A stretch of 64,000 nucleotides of DNA from Pascua guehoae (GCA_001600415.1 BCJX01000003.1:2480761-2544760), one strand, 5' to 3'. Positions 50,538-61,463 are shown, counted from the stretch's first letter. Notes: a model not told the origin generated them from the sequence alone. Numbers and translations are program-made.

Positions 50538-52607
50538 ATGTCCAGCTCGTCGCACTCGACTCCGGTCTCATTTCTCCCCTTTGGGTCGTCGTCATCAAGC
50601 AGCAGCGGCGGCGGGGGCGGTGGCTTCTTCTCTCGGCGGAAAAATGCACGCCGCTTAAGTGTCCAGACGCAGATTGCGGCGTCGTCTTCGTCGTCGTCGT
50701 CGCGGAATGATAACCATGGGTTGAGTGTACCCAACCAACATGCTGGGTCGTATGGGGGATCAAAGGCCGGGTCGCATACGTCGCATACCAGCTCGGACAA
50801 GTCGTTTGGATCGTCGTCAAACAACAAGCACAACTCGCACTCGGGCACAGCGACTGTGCGCTCGGCGTCGGCCATGGCCATGTCCGACTCGTACATGCCG
50901 CCGCCGACGCAGCCCGAGGTTGTTTACATGCCACGCAAGATTCCCTCAATGGACGAGGTGCGTTCTCGCACGCAATCGTTAAGGACGTCGGCCAACCGCA
51001 ACCACCATCACCACCAGCACCAGCCCCACCAGCACACACATACACACGCGCAGGCCGCACCGCGCACAGCGGGTGTGAACGGTAGTAGTGCTGCCACCGC
51101 CCCACGACCATCCCTCAATGTGGATTTTCGCGACCCGCCAAGGTCCACGGGCCACGGACACCGTTCGTGGCAGTCGACAACGACGCATCCTGCTTCTGCC
51201 CGCTCCGTTCCGACAAGCCCCCAGTCGTCGGACCGTGCAGCAGACTACCGCATGCGTCGGTACTCTGAGCGCCCCTTCCCCACATCAACTGGCGGCCCGT
51301 CGCCACTGCCCTCGCCCTACCCCTACGCCGCCTCCGCCAGCAATAGTTACAATAACAATAATAATAACACATTCCACCAGCCGTCGCACCGCCAAGACTA
51401 TGGGCTCGACCCCTCGCCATCCGACCAGGCAGACTATGAAGAAGACGAATCCGACGACTCGGATGCCAACCTCGACCCCACCGAGGTGCTCGAGACCTTT
51501 TTCGAACACGCACCAGAACAGTTACCCACATGGATTGAAACATTACTGCACGCATCACCACCCGAACTCCCCCACTCTGAACCACCAAAGTCTCCCCCTC
51601 CCGGCCCAGCACCGCCCCTCCCCCGCACGCCCGACCGCCGCGACATTCTCCTCCTGCCACCAGGCTCGCCCTCGTCCCCTTCGCCCCGCCGCGTCGCACA
51701 TACCAGCCACTCGACGCCCGCATCGGCCATCTCCACGCCCATGTCCACCAGCCCAGCACACTCGCCCCGCTCGCCACCAAACGGGTATCCCTTTTCGCGC
51801 CCGCCACTATCCCTCCAGCTTCCCGGCAGGCTGCGTCGTCGGTCCGCTTCCACCACGACCTCGGAGGATCACTCTTCACCTGGATCGTACGTTGTTTTCT
51901 ATTGTTTATGTTCCCAGCCTGAGACTCACTTTACCAGCGGCAGTGTCCCGATCCACCAGCGCCCGCTGCCCCCCGTCCCTCCGTCTCCGAGCGGCGAGTC
52001 GTCGATCCGCGGCCGCCTCCTCCGCGGCCGCCGCAGGTCGGCGACAAACGACGTCAATATCCCCCAGGGCATCGCCGAAGAGTCGTCCGAGCCATTGGAC
52101 ACAATGGTCGAGCTCGAGGAAGACCCAGACTCTGCCCGGGACTCTGCTGGGGTCTCTGCTCGGGAATACACAGCGTCGCCACCACCCATGCGCTACGACC
52201 CCATCCCGCCACCCACAAATTCAGCCTCGAGCGGCGCCACCCGTCCGTGGTCGGTCGTCGCGCACATTATTCCACCAGAGGAGCGCGCCTTGATCGGCAG
52301 CCATCGCCGTGGATCCACCTCGTCGGTCGACTCGCAAGCATCCGATTTCCGCCCCATCGCTCGCGGCATGTCCGCCAGCCCCCCGCCCCAAGCCTTCTCA
52401 CCGTCACTCCCGTCCAGCCCCTTCCGCGCACCACAGCAGGCCTACCCTGTCGGACTCACTCCCCCACCCCGTCCTCCCGTGGGCCTCACGCCCCCACCCC
52501 GTCCCCGGTCCAGTATGCAGGGTACCAGGTCTTCGCCAAACTCTGCAAACACCATCGCCCCGTCGCCCATGCCTTACTCGGCCCCCGGTCGAGAGCTGTC
52601 ATGGTAG
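50538..52607 (+). CDS. Ser/Pro/His-rich disordered protein of unknown function
   Basis: Not recognised. Model (672 aa): join(50538..51886, 51938..52607). It starts MSSSSHSTPVSFLPFGSSSS, then a Gly run and FFSRRKNARRLS, a basic motif. Further segments are YMPRKIPSMDEVRSRTQSL, an Asn/His stretch, an acidic block ADYEEDESDDSDANLDPTEV with the short helix VLETFFEHAPEQLPTWIETL, many PPPP and SPR motifs, and RRRSATNDVNIP. No enzyme or membrane domain is seen; the helix near LETFFEHAPEQ is the only clearly foldable part. The start is uncertain: the frame stays open upstream to about 50106 with further Met codons. The 51-nt intron 51887-51937 has good splice signals but is stop-free and a multiple of three, so both forms are translatable. 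Such proteins in fungi are often cell-cycle or polarity adaptors, but this is only a guess. Confidence 0.68.
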   Translation: MSSSSHSTPVSFLPFGSSSSSSSGGGGGGFFSRRKNARRLSVQTQIAASSSSSSSRNDNHGLSVPNQHAGSYGGSKAGSHTSHTSSDKSFGSSSNNKHNSHSGTATVRSASAMAMSDSYMPPPTQPEVVYMPRKIPSMDEVRSRTQSLRTSANRNHHHHQHQPHQHTHTHAQAAPRTAGVNGSSAATAPRPSLNVDFRDPPRSTGHGHRSWQSTTTHPASARSVPTSPQSSDRAADYRMRRYSERPFPTSTGGPSPLPSPYPYAASASNSYNNNNNNTFHQPSHRQDYGLDPSPSDQADYEEDESDDSDANLDPTEVLETFFEHAPEQLPTWIETLLHASPPELPHSEPPKSPPPGPAPPLPRTPDRRDILLLPPGSPSSPSPRRVAHTSHSTPASAISTPMSTSPAHSPRSPPNGYPFSRPPLSLQLPGRLRRRSASTTTSEDHSSPGSYVVFYCLCSQPETHFTSGSVPIHQRPLPPVPPSPSGESSIRGRLLRGRRRSATNDVNIPQGIAEESSEPLDTMVELEEDPDSARDSAGVSAREYTASPPPMRYDPIPPPTNSASSGATRPWSVVAHIIPPEERALIGSHRRGSTSSVDSQASDFRPIARGMSASPPPQAFSPSLPSSPFRAPQQAYPVGLTPPPRPPVGLTPPPRPRSSMQGTRSSPNSANTIAPSPMPYSAPGRELSW

Positions 52608-52801
52608 CAGAGGAACACTCGGCCATACTGTTTGACACCCCCCCCCCACAGCCACCCTTTGCTATACCAACTCCATTGTGCCCGCCGAAGCATATCGTGT
52701 AATTCTATCCATTTCGTTCATTGTGCTCATCTGTACACTTGTCGTGTTCCTACCTATATACAAAGCATGCTACATGTGAAGTTTGGTGTAAACCGTGCCG
52801 C

Positions 52802-54513
52802 TTAATCCTTGGCCTTGGCCTTGCGCGTACTCGACCGCGTCATGCGCGTCCGCTTCGACACTGGCTCCGTGTCCGACGACGCCTTGGAAGCTGGTCGTGT
52901 GCGTTTCGTGCCCGTCTGCTCATTTCCTTCAGCCTCTTCAGCGGGCGGCTTGGCGCGCGTTCGCCGTGTCGTGGTCGCAGTCGCAGTGGTGGTGGTGGTG
53001 CTCCGCGCTTTCGGTGACGTGCGAGTCGCGGTGGTCCCCTTGCGTTTCGTGCTTGGAGCAGATCTGGTGGCTCCAGCTGTCGTCGCTCGCTTGGCAGGTT
53101 GGTCGTCAATCTCGCCAACTGCATGTGCACGCTTACGTTCCGTGGGCTTGGAGGCCGAGCTCGCACCTGTGCCGGTTTTTCGGCCAGGCTGATTCGACTT
53201 GCGCGCTGCTGCAGCAGTCAAGGTACTTGCCTGCGCTGGACCTGGACGAGTATCCGTGGGCACATCTTCAGGTGGTGGTTGAGACTGGCCCTGGGTGTCG
53301 GGAAGGTGAGTCGGTGCAGAGGGAAGGGATGCAAGGGCAGCTTCGACTGGGTCAATCGCCGTTCGCACCGTCGTGGCCCTCGCCGCTGCCGCCGTCTGGT
53401 GAGACGTTGTCGCGTGGACAGTGCGTGCTGCTGCAGCGGTCCCTCGAGCCGAGCCGTGCGACACTTGTCGTGAAACTGTGCCAGAGGAAGGGCCGGGCCT
53501 GAGCTGCGCTTGGGACGCAGGTCTGGAAAGGCTGGGAATCCTCTTGCCCGTGGTGGCGGGGCCAGCGTCGTGCACGCTCGCAGGCCTGCTTCCAGACGCT
53601 TGACCAGCCTTCCCGGGCATGGCACGTGGACCAGCCACCCTCAATGACTGTCTGGAGCGGGATGAGCCACTCGCGCGTGTCGACGGCACGTCATCAGGCT
53701 TGTGTTCAAACACTCGTCGCTTCGACTCTACCAGCGACCGGGGTGGCGACGGTATCTCGATGGGAGTATCACTCGCGTCGGTCGGGTCCGTGTCTGGCGT
53801 TTCGGATGGCGAGCCGTCGTGGGGGTCGCCCGAGTCCTCTCGCACCCACACGCGCGCAAAAAAAGTTCGCAGCGAGTGCCATGGGAGGTGGAGCAGAAAG
53901 TGAAAGACGACCGAGATGGTTGCGGCAATCAGCTCGAGGGTCAAGTCGATATGGGGCTCGTAACGGCGGATCACGGGGACCAGAATGTGCTGGTATGCAA
54001 TCACAGACGTCTGTGTGTGTCAGCAGCGCCATCATCGCCTTCCCCGGGCCGCGCGGCTCACCTCTGGGCGCCAAGTGTACATGACCATGAGGAGGATGGT
54101 CTTGACCGCGCTGAAGAGCGGGATCCAACCGATGAGGGTGTCGGCGAGCTGGTTAAGCGGCTGTGCAGCGACCTGGGTGTGAGCTGAGTTCACAAAGTCG
54201 TGAGCTCACAAAGACGACCCAGCACACTAAGCACTGTCGGATCAAGCGTCGCCTCGTGGCGACGCCGACTCTCCTCCCATTGGCACGAACGAGCTTCAGT
54301 GCGCGAAACGTGTCGATGAGGTTGAGGAGCGTCCTGCCGTCAGCACGAGTCACGGCGGGGAAAAGGTGGAGCAAGGTGATGGCGCACTCACCAGATCGTC
54401 TGTCCCAAGCGTCCCTGCGCCAAAAGCAATAGGACAATGATACCGCCCGCAGCGGCCGTGGAGAAGGCCTCCCGGCCGCTGTGCAAGTGGCCGGGGGTGT
54501 GATGCCGGGGCAT
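52802..54513 (-). CDS. TB2/DP1/HVA22 (Yop1/REEP) family ER membrane protein with long basic tail
   Basis: Member of the REEP/Yop1 family, whose reticulon-like hairpins shape tubular ER. Model (521 aa): complement(52802..54010, 54062..54172, 54210..54333, 54392..54513); phases close. The N-terminal region has hydrophobic stretches at residues ~19-32 (TAAAGGIIVLLLLAQG) and ~72-84 (RQCLVCWVVFVAAQ). The domain signature is clear: LNQLADTLIGWIPLFSAVKTIL, a second hairpin through MVMYTWRPE, YQHILVPVIRRYEPHIDL, then LTLELIAATISVVFHFLLHLPW. About 340 residues of disordered, strongly basic Ser/Thr/Arg/Ala-rich sequence follow (KRKGTTATRTSPKARSTTTT type), ending RKAKAKD. Yop1 itself lacks such a tail. 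Start: ATG at 54513; one 46 codons upstream (54651) is possible but less conserved-looking. The tail could bind microtubules, as in some REEP proteins, but that is inference. Confidence 0.85.
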
Positions 54514-54946
54514 GGCCGGGGTCTCGCGGGTGAGAGAAAATGTGGGATGATGCCAGAGCAGGCGGCCAGACGGGTTTGTTGTTGTCAACAGGTGGCGCGC
54601 GTGAGACTCATATCCCAAAGAAGTCGGAAAGCCAGTCGCGCCCCGCGTCACATTATTTTAGGGTGATTTTGTGTCATTTTGTCCCAGGACGCGGTGCGTG
54701 TGGCGTCGACCTGGTTGATTCATTCTGTTCGTCACCACCACCACGTCTTGTCCTCTTCTGTCCTCTTCCTCTCCCTCCCTTCTAGCCACTCTACATTACT
54801 ACTTTAACGGCAGCATCTTTGCCCATCTCGCCCCTCATCTCTCCACCTGCTCGCGAATCCATCCACCGTTCAGACTAAACGGTGTCTTGTAGCCGGGCAC
54901 CCCTCCTATTCTTCCTTCCCCACCTTCCTCGCCTCCAGCCTTCGCC
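54514..54946. promoter_or_regulatory. Divergent promoter region of the TB2/DP1 gene (-) and SCD6 (+)
   Basis: 433 bp between divergent starts. The part before the SCD6 ATG (about 54750-54940) is CT-rich. No exon is supported. Confidence 0.5.
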
Positions 54947-56221
54947 ATGGACTACAGCCAGTACAAGAAGTGGGTTTCTGGACTCGAATTTCCTAAAGTA
55001 ACCCACACTAACAACGTCAGCAAACCGTTCCAGGTCATCAGTAAGCTCCAGGTGCGCTACACGGGTGTCTTCCAGGACATCGACCAGGAGTCGCAGACGC
55101 TCTGTCTGTCAGAGGGTAAGCTTCCCCGGTTGCACAGTTGCTGACAGGACCAGTCTTCAACCACGGCACCGAGGACCGTCCTTCGCAGCGTGTTCTTCCC
55201 GGATCACCCGTATCGCTCGGATGGGTCCGCTTCCAGTAAGCTGTCGTACCCACAAGGGTTCTTAGCTTACCCCCAGCACCAACTCGATCGACTCGCTTGC
55301 CCTCGTCGAGGACTATGTGCCTCCGAACCAGCAGCCGGAGGAGGAGCCCGTTGACCCGATCATCGCATCAGCCTCGATGGTGAGTTGTCCATATGCTGTT
55401 GACCCACCCTCCTTCAATGATGAAGCATTTTTCGGATGTAAAACGCCCACGGGCGGTTGTCCGAGAGCGCAAAACCCATGTGGACACTTCCGTTGCCTTC
55501 CTTCTGAGCCCTTGAATCCCTACAACTGCAACTGTACCAAACGCAAACATACCGCTGACACGCGCAGAACCAGGCGGGCCCTGCTGCCCACCAGCGTGGA
55601 CCCGCGGCGCCTTCACAGCCTCGGGGCAACAATTGTGTCGCGTCGCTTCCCCCAAAGCCCGTGGCGTCTACGAGCTCTGCCAACGCCGCCCTGGACCGTG
55701 TGCAAAAGTCGCTGTCTGAATTGTCCACCGACGGCGGGCGCCGGCGCAAGCCACAGCCGCCAGCGGTCCCCGATGCCGAGTTTGACTTTTCCAAGGGCAC
55801 GGAGCGGTTCCAAAAGGAGCGCCAGGCATTCAAGGCCGCAGTCGAGGGCAAGGGCCAGGACGGCGCCGAGGGCGACTCTGAGGCGGTCGAGATTGGCGAG
55901 CCCGAGAACCAGCCGCACCCGAGCGCAATCTCGGGCGCCGTGTCGACTGGCAGCGCGTCGCCGACCAAGGCGGACCGCAAGGCGGCGGCGTACAACAAGT
56001 CGAGCTTCTTTGACAACATTAGCTCGGACACGTCGCGCGTCAGCCGTGCCGACGAGCGCCACCGCAACCTCGACACGTTTGGCGAGGCCGGCGGCTCGGA
56101 CGCGTACGGCCACGGCGGCGGCATGCGCAGGCGCGGCGGCTACGGTGGGCGCGGGCGTGGACGCGGCGGACCCCGGCGCGGCAGCTTTGGCCACCACCAG
56201 GGCCAGGCGTTTGGGCAGTAG
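54947..56221 (+). CDS. SCD6: Scd6/Lsm14 (Sum2) mRNP translation repressor
   Basis: P-body protein of the LSm14 family that represses translation and promotes decapping through eIF4G and Dhh1 contacts. Model (318 aa): join(54947..54969, 55021..55115, 55154..55235, 55277..55379, 55568..56221). The N-terminal LSm domain (residues 1-~85) reads KPFQVISKLQVRYTGVFQDI, VFNHGTEDRPSQ and VEDYVPPNQQP. The FDF motif (EFDFSKGTERFQKERQAF) is at ~residues 180-200. A SSFFDNISSDTSR element follows at ~255, and the C-terminus has an RGG/RGR-rich tract (GRGRGRGGPRRGSFG). The 51-nt intron 54970-55020 is stop-free and a multiple of three. Intron 4 (55380-55567) is 188 nt. Order and length match the family. Confidence 0.95.
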
Positions 56222-57020
56222 GTTGGCGAGCAGTAGACGTATTCCCGTCGTGTAGAAGTAACACCATGCATGTATGATACTCTGCAGAAAGACTGCGGGG
56301 CCGGCGAAGCCGGCGCCGCCGAAGCTGAAGCTGAAGCCGAAGCGCGCCATTTGCCCTTGTTCTACTGTACATTGTTTGCCATTCGTCTGCCTTGCTGCAA
56401 AAAACTGTGGCTCGTGGCCGTGTCATCTATCTAAGCCTCTGTGCACTGCCCACAATCATCTGTCCAGCGGCCCGGGACCGTTTGCTCTGTACTCTGGGCA
56501 GCTCTCCAACGTGTCGGTCCCTCTCCGTCGAAGACCGAGGACGCCAGGCATACCCGTCCCCGCTGCAATGGAATGCCTTGCACGGTTCTATCTGCCTCAC
56601 GGCAAATTGACGTGTGGTAGTGGCAGTAGCTGTAGCGAGCTGAAGTGGGTGCGGCGCACGCGTGGGTGGCATGGCGGCGCGGCAGCGGCAGCGATAGCGA
56701 TAGCACGGTCAACGTCCACATGCGCATGAGTTGATAGCCGTGATTGCGGGGCATACGCGAGCACCCGTAGACCCGTTGTAGCCGTCGTACCCGTACTACC
56801 CGTACTAGCCGTAGTATGTGATGGTCGGCATTTCATCCAGATCGCGACCGAGCGGCCGAGCGCGACCCATCAGAGCGAGGCTGTAGAGGCAGAAGCAGAA
56901 GCAGAGGAGGGCACAGCGGCGGCTGTCTTTGATCCCCAATGGCAAAAGTACATACATGGCGGCTGGGCCAGACGCTGGGCTGTCCACCGGCACAGGCCGC
57001 CGCCGGGAGGGACGATTAGG
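56222..57020. other. Intergenic between SCD6 and tRNA-Ser
   Basis: About 800 bp without a supported gene. Just after the SCD6 stop, at about 56290-56345, are GCCGGCG and GAAGCTGAAGC repeats. The rest shows short open frames only. Confidence 0.45.
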
Positions 57021-57101
57021 GGCAACGTGGCGGAGTGGTTAACGCGGTTGACTCGAAATCAACTTTTTTCGGGAGCACATGTTCGAATCATGTCGTTGTC
57101 G
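57021..57101 (+). tRNA. tRNA-Ser (anticodon CGA)
   Basis: Cloverleaf: acceptor stem GGCAACG pairs with CGTTGTC with one G-U pair; D arm GCG-GAGTGGTTAA-CGC; anticodon stem GTTGA/TCAAC around loop CTCGAAA gives anticodon CGA (reads UCG); a long variable arm as in class II tRNAs; T arm ACATG-TTCGAAT-CATGT; discriminator G73, as in serine tRNAs. No intron is present. The variable arm contains six consecutive T (57064-57069), an unusual feature because such runs can stop RNA polymerase III. A T5 stretch follows the gene at about 57108. Confidence 0.9.
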
Positions 57102-57462
57102 TCTGGTTTTTGGGGCGCAGGGTCGTGGCGTGGTGGGTGGTGGAGTGGTGTTGGTGGTGTTGGTGGTGTTGGTGGTGTTGGCGTTGGTGGTTCGGACACT
57201 GGTGATGAGGTAGGTGTTCAGGTAGGTGGTGGCCATGGAGGACTGGTGGCAACGTAGGTGGTGATCAGGTAGGTACTGGTCAGTAGGTACTGGTCAGTAG
57301 GTACTGGTCAGAAGACTCAGCCAGCCGCACTCCAGCCTACGCGATGCATCTTGCTGCAGAGGCACGATACATAGACCTCTACCCATCTGCATCTCTACCG
57401 CTCAAAACAACCCCACCCCCCCCCCCCCCCCACAACTACCACCGACGCTCCCCACCGCCTCA
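57102..57462. other. Repetitive spacer between tRNA-Ser and the dolichyldiphosphatase gene
   Basis: About 360 bp. It holds a (GGTGTTGGT)n stretch at about 57150-57190, a tandem GTAGGTACTGGTCA motif (14 bp, about three copies, roughly 57268-57312) and a run of 16 C at 57416-57431, close to the dolichyldiphosphatase stop. No gene is supported. Confidence 0.6.
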
Positions 57463-59473
57463 CTAGAAGAACGCGGTCACCCACGCCCAAACCGCATCGA
57501 CCACACTCTGTATCTCCGCCCCAACGCCCGGATACGCGTCCCACACCTGCCCCCACGCCAGGGCACAGACGAGCCCCACGGCCGACCCGCCCAGGACCTG
57601 CGCGACAGTATGGTATCCCAACTCGACGCGGCTCCAGAGGCCCAGGAGCGAGATGGCGAGGAGGGCGCAGCGCTCGAGCGGGAGCGGCGCCGAGGTCAGC
57701 GGGAGCAGGGGCCAGAGGTAGACGAGGTAGAAGGCCAGGGCGGTCGAGTGCGTCGAGGGCATGCCGAAGGTGCGTTTGGGGCGGACGGGGGCGGGTTTGG
57801 ATTCGGGCGGTGGGGGTGGGGGGCGGGGTTGGCGGATGGTGTGTTTGGCTAGGCGGGCTGGGGTTAGTGGGGGTTGGGGTTGGGGTTTGGAATGGACGGG
57901 AGGGGAGAGGAGCGGAGGGGTGGTGGAGGGGTGGTGTGGAGAGGGGTATTGGGGGTGCTGGGGCAAAGGGACGGGGAAGGGGGGAGGAGTAGAGGGATAG
58001 TGGTCTGAGCGGGGGTTGGTGCAAGGGAGATGGAGCGTCTGCAAGTCTCTGCCAGATGAGATGTCTTCGAGAACGTCTGCAGGATAAGACGTCTGCGAAG
58101 GGAGATGTCGGAAAAGAGATCTGAGACGTCTGAGAAGAGACCTGAGACGTCTGAGAAGAGACCTGAGACGTCTGAGATTAGACGTCTGAGATTAGACGTC
58201 TGCGAGACGACATGTCTGCGAGACGTTTGAGCTGAGACGGAGGGATGAGCGTCTGGGCGTCTAGCGTCTGGCATCTGGCTGCTGGAGGATAACGTTCGGA
58301 AGATGAACGTTTGGAGGATGAACGTTCGGAGGATGAACGTTTGGAGGATGAACGTTCGGAGGATGAACGTCTGGAAAACAAACACGCCGGAGATGAACAT
58401 CTGGAAGACGAACGCGCCAGAAATGAACGTCTGGAAGACCAACATCTGAGAGATGGAGGGCAGCTGCTACCTCATCGGCCCAACCTCGAGGCTGCTCGCG
58501 TGCCGGCAGATGAGTGTGCGCATCACGCTCGATGAGCAAATGCGCCCAACCTCCGTCGTCCGTCTCCAGTATGCCCCGTCCAAGCCTTAGCTGCGAGGTG
58601 GATAATGGCCAGGCTCGGTCTGAGTCCCAGCCATGCCCGAAGCTCTTTCACGGGGCACCACGCACTCCATGTCGACCGCAGGTGATCAGGATTAGGGGGG
58701 ACAAAAGGCTTGGCTTACGCAGCGTCAACTGGCCCAACCCGCCTCTGGCCTCCTCTGTCTCCCTCTGGCCCCCTCTGTCTTCCTCTGCTCTCCTCTGCCT
58801 TCCTCCAGCCTCCTCTGCCCGCCTCTGCCCTCCTCTGTCCCCCTCCATCCTCCTCTAATCTCCCCCACCCTCCTCTGCGCTTCTCTACCCTCCTCCGCCA
58901 TCCCTACACCCCCACGCACCCACACAACGCCATCCCCCAAGCCGCCGCGGCCGCGCGGCAGCGAGCAGCACCAGCTCGTCCTGGTCGGCACCGAGTATCT
59001 GCTACCCCGAGTGCTCGGCATCACGCGAGGACATGGCAGCCAAACCGCTCACCCCCGCCCCGCACCATCCCAGCCCCACACCACCCCCCGACCCCCCTCC
59101 TCAAGACTCACCAACAAGCGTCGCCCCCACGGCACCCGCACTAAACCACACCGCATGCGCGTCGCGCGTGAGGAGCACCACCAGCGCCGTCGCGGCCGTG
59201 ACCGTCACATGTGTCTGGGCGTTAGTATGTCAGCCCCGGGACTAAGCACCCGGACGCGCCCAGACGCGCCCAGCCCAGTGCCCAGTGCCCAGCGCCGAGT
59301 CCAGCCCAGCGCCGAGTCCAGCAGTGCCCAGTCCAGCGAGTCCAGCGAGTCCAGCCCCGTGCCCGCCCAGCCCAGCCGGCTCCCGCAGTAGAGGCCGCCG
59401 CACGCACCTGGTCCAAAACGTAGAGGAGAAAGGAGGGGTAATCGCCCGGCCCGAACCGCGGTCTCGGCACCAT
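57463..59473 (-). CDS. CWH8: Dolichyldiphosphatase (Cwh8/Cax4, PAP2 family)
   Basis: ER-membrane phosphatase converting dolichyl pyrophosphate to dolichyl phosphate, recycling the lipid carrier for N-glycosylation. Model (187 aa): complement(57463..57857, 59112..59214, 59408..59473). Exon 1 encodes MVPRPRFGPGDYPSFLLYVL; exon 2 encodes a membrane helix THVTVTAATALVVLL followed by TRDAHAVWFSAGAVGATLVG. Exon 3 carries the three PAP2 motifs: ARLAKHTIRQPRP (with a Pro run), GMPSTHSTALAF, and SRVELGYHTVAQVLGGSAVG, with hydrophobic segments between and after. All catalytic residues (K, R, the PSTH His, the SR-x5-H His) are present. The protein is shorter than yeast Cwh8, mainly at the N-terminus. 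Intron 2 (57858-59111) is 1254 nt and filled with tandem repeats; it must be removed to link TM helix 2 with motif 1. Confidence 0.85.
58040..58470 (-). repeat. Tandem repeats in intron 2 of CWH8 (GACGTCTGAG and GGATGAACGTTCG types)
   Basis: From about 58070 to 58245 the plus strand repeats GACGTCTGAGA/TTAGACGTCTG units; from about 58285 to 58450 it repeats a ~15-bp GGAGGATGAACGTTC unit with small changes, shifting to GAACGTCTGGAAGAC. Both arrays lie wholly inside the intron predicted for the dolichyldiphosphatase gene. Confidence 0.85.
58738..58895 (-). repeat. CCTCCTCTG-type minisatellite in intron 2 of CWH8
   Basis: A pyrimidine-rich array built from CCTCTGTCTCCCTCTG- and CCTCCTCTGCCC-like units, about 160 bp, inside the same 1254-nt intron. 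Confidence 0.8.
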
Positions 59474-61463
59474 GCTGGCTCGTGTATATTGGAAAGTTGG
59501 GCAGAGTAGGATTGTGGATGGTCGATTGTGGATTGTCGAGGTCAACACATCAAATCGAATCGCGGGTGGGGCCGGATGACATCATGGCGGACATGGCTGG
59601 GTGCAATGTGGCGGCGTGGTAGTGGCTCGTGGCCGTGGCGATTTGGACGGGTCGCATCGAGCGTCGAGCGTCGAGCGTCGTCGGGCTCGTCTTGGACGCG
59701 TGTACGCACAAGGGGCTTGCACGTGCACATGTCGTGTGCATGTACCGACTGTATGGCTGGTACGGCGCCAGCGCGCCAGCTGGCCAGCTGCAAGTACGCA
59801 AGTGATTGTCTTTGAGATGCACAAAGCGCGGTCAAGACTGCCACTCATCAACGGCCCACCCTGCCAATGGCGCCTCGTACGAACAGCCACAGTCAGGCCA
59901 GTGGCACCTCGCAATTCCAGTAAACCCATCGCAACTTGCAACGACAGAGCTCTTCAGCAGCTCCCATCCAGAAACCAGCGGCCAGCGTCCAACCGCCAGT
60001 CGCCAGCGGCCTCTGGCTAGCCTACCCCAAACGTTTCAACGTTTCACTATCTCCCTCCCGCCCCCTCCCCTTCCCCTCGTACTTTTCCCCCCGTACTCGA
60101 CAAGTTACTAACTGCTAGCCTGGGCCCGGAGATGCTCGTACCTGTCAGGTCGCCAGGGATCACCGGCGAGTCGTGGCTGCCTGTATCCTGTGCTGGCGAC
60201 AATCATCGTCAGCGGCCATCCTCATCACCGCCCACCACGGCATGAGCACGAGCTCTGTACTCTGTACTCTGGGCCGTTGGGTGTACGCGAATCTAGACTG
60301 TCTACATTGACATCAGACATGCGTGTAGGTGTGTTGCGGCACAAGCTACAAACACAAACTAACTACCACACGCAGTGCAACGCGTCGAGGAACGGCGGCG
60401 GGGAAAGGCACGCAGACATGAAGCGCGCTCTAGCTACCGCGGCTTGTACGTGGCATCTACATTGGGAGCCGTTACACAGGACAGGAGACGGCAGCGCAGC
60501 GCGTGGCCTCTGGATGATTTTTTTCGGGTTACAGGCACGCCGCGACCCCACTGGCAACTGGTACGACAGAGGCCGGAGCCGCCATGCATCTACAGTCGTC
60601 TTGCCTCGTCTCGGCACCGACGCATGCTGGCTGCCCGATGCACGCATCCACGGATCCATGGCCGGCGCGCGGCGCCCGACGCGTGCTGCACAAGTGGCAA
60701 ACGCGAGCAGTCGTCGTCTACGTGTGCCTGAAGAATTGAGCCTGGACAATGCGCAGAGTCATAGATCTATTCCGCCACACGCCACGTGGGTATACTCCCG
60801 CCCCCTCGGTACACCCCTGGGCTGCCCCGCCTGGGACGTTTTGCGAGGTGGTGGCCCCTGCCCTGTTTTGGCGCCCAGGGCGCGGCGGTGCAGCAGCCAA
60901 ACTAGTCTAGTGCGCCATGCGCGTCAAGGCAGCTAAGGCAGCAAGCAAGGCAGGCAGGCAAAAGGGAGGGCATTATTGCAAAAGGGCAGGCTAGGCAGGG
61001 AGGCTGGGAGGCTGCAGGCGGTGCAGGCAGTGCAGGCAGTGCAGGCAGTGCAGGCAGTGCAGAGGATTCTGGCTGTGCAGAACGAGGGGCGCACGGGACG
61101 CCCAGCCCAGTCCTCGAGTCCATCTTCCCAGCACCCAGCCCAGCCTGCTAGCACCCAGCAGGCAGCAGCTGGCGGCCGGCGGGCGGGTGGCACCGCACAG
61201 GGCGTTGGCACCAGCACCGCCTGCACTTGTTGCTTCCTTGTCGTCGCATGTCGTTGTACTCTCCACCACGCTTCACGCTTCACTTGCAACTCTACCCACC
61301 CGCATCGTTGATAAGGAGCCCGCTGCCAGCTGCGACCGACAAGCACACCGACCGCTAGCAAAACCCCGGCTCGCGACTTTGTCTCGACCTGGCCTCGTCC
61401 CCGTCCCCGTCCCCGTCTCCGTCCCCGTCCCCCCGCCGCTCCTCGTCCACACCGACCTTTACC
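59474..61463. other. Gene-poor divergent upstream region of CWH8 (-) and SNC1 (+)
   Basis: About 2 kb with no supported gene. It includes a short GTCGAGC repeat at about 59656-59675, a tandem GCAGGCAGT array (9 bp, about five copies) at about 61018-61066, and a CCCCGT repeat at about 61395-61432 shortly before the SNC1 start. Open frames are short or low complexity. Confidence 0.45.

Noticed and set aside
58040..58895. CRISPR-like array in the 58-kb region
   Set aside because: Units are contiguous and degenerate, with no unique spacers, and the organism is a eukaryote; it is a minisatellite in an intron.
60190..60936. A 248-codon open frame upstream of SNC1
   Set aside because: No recognisable domain, irregular composition, and no splice or context support in a gene-poor, repeat-containing stretch.
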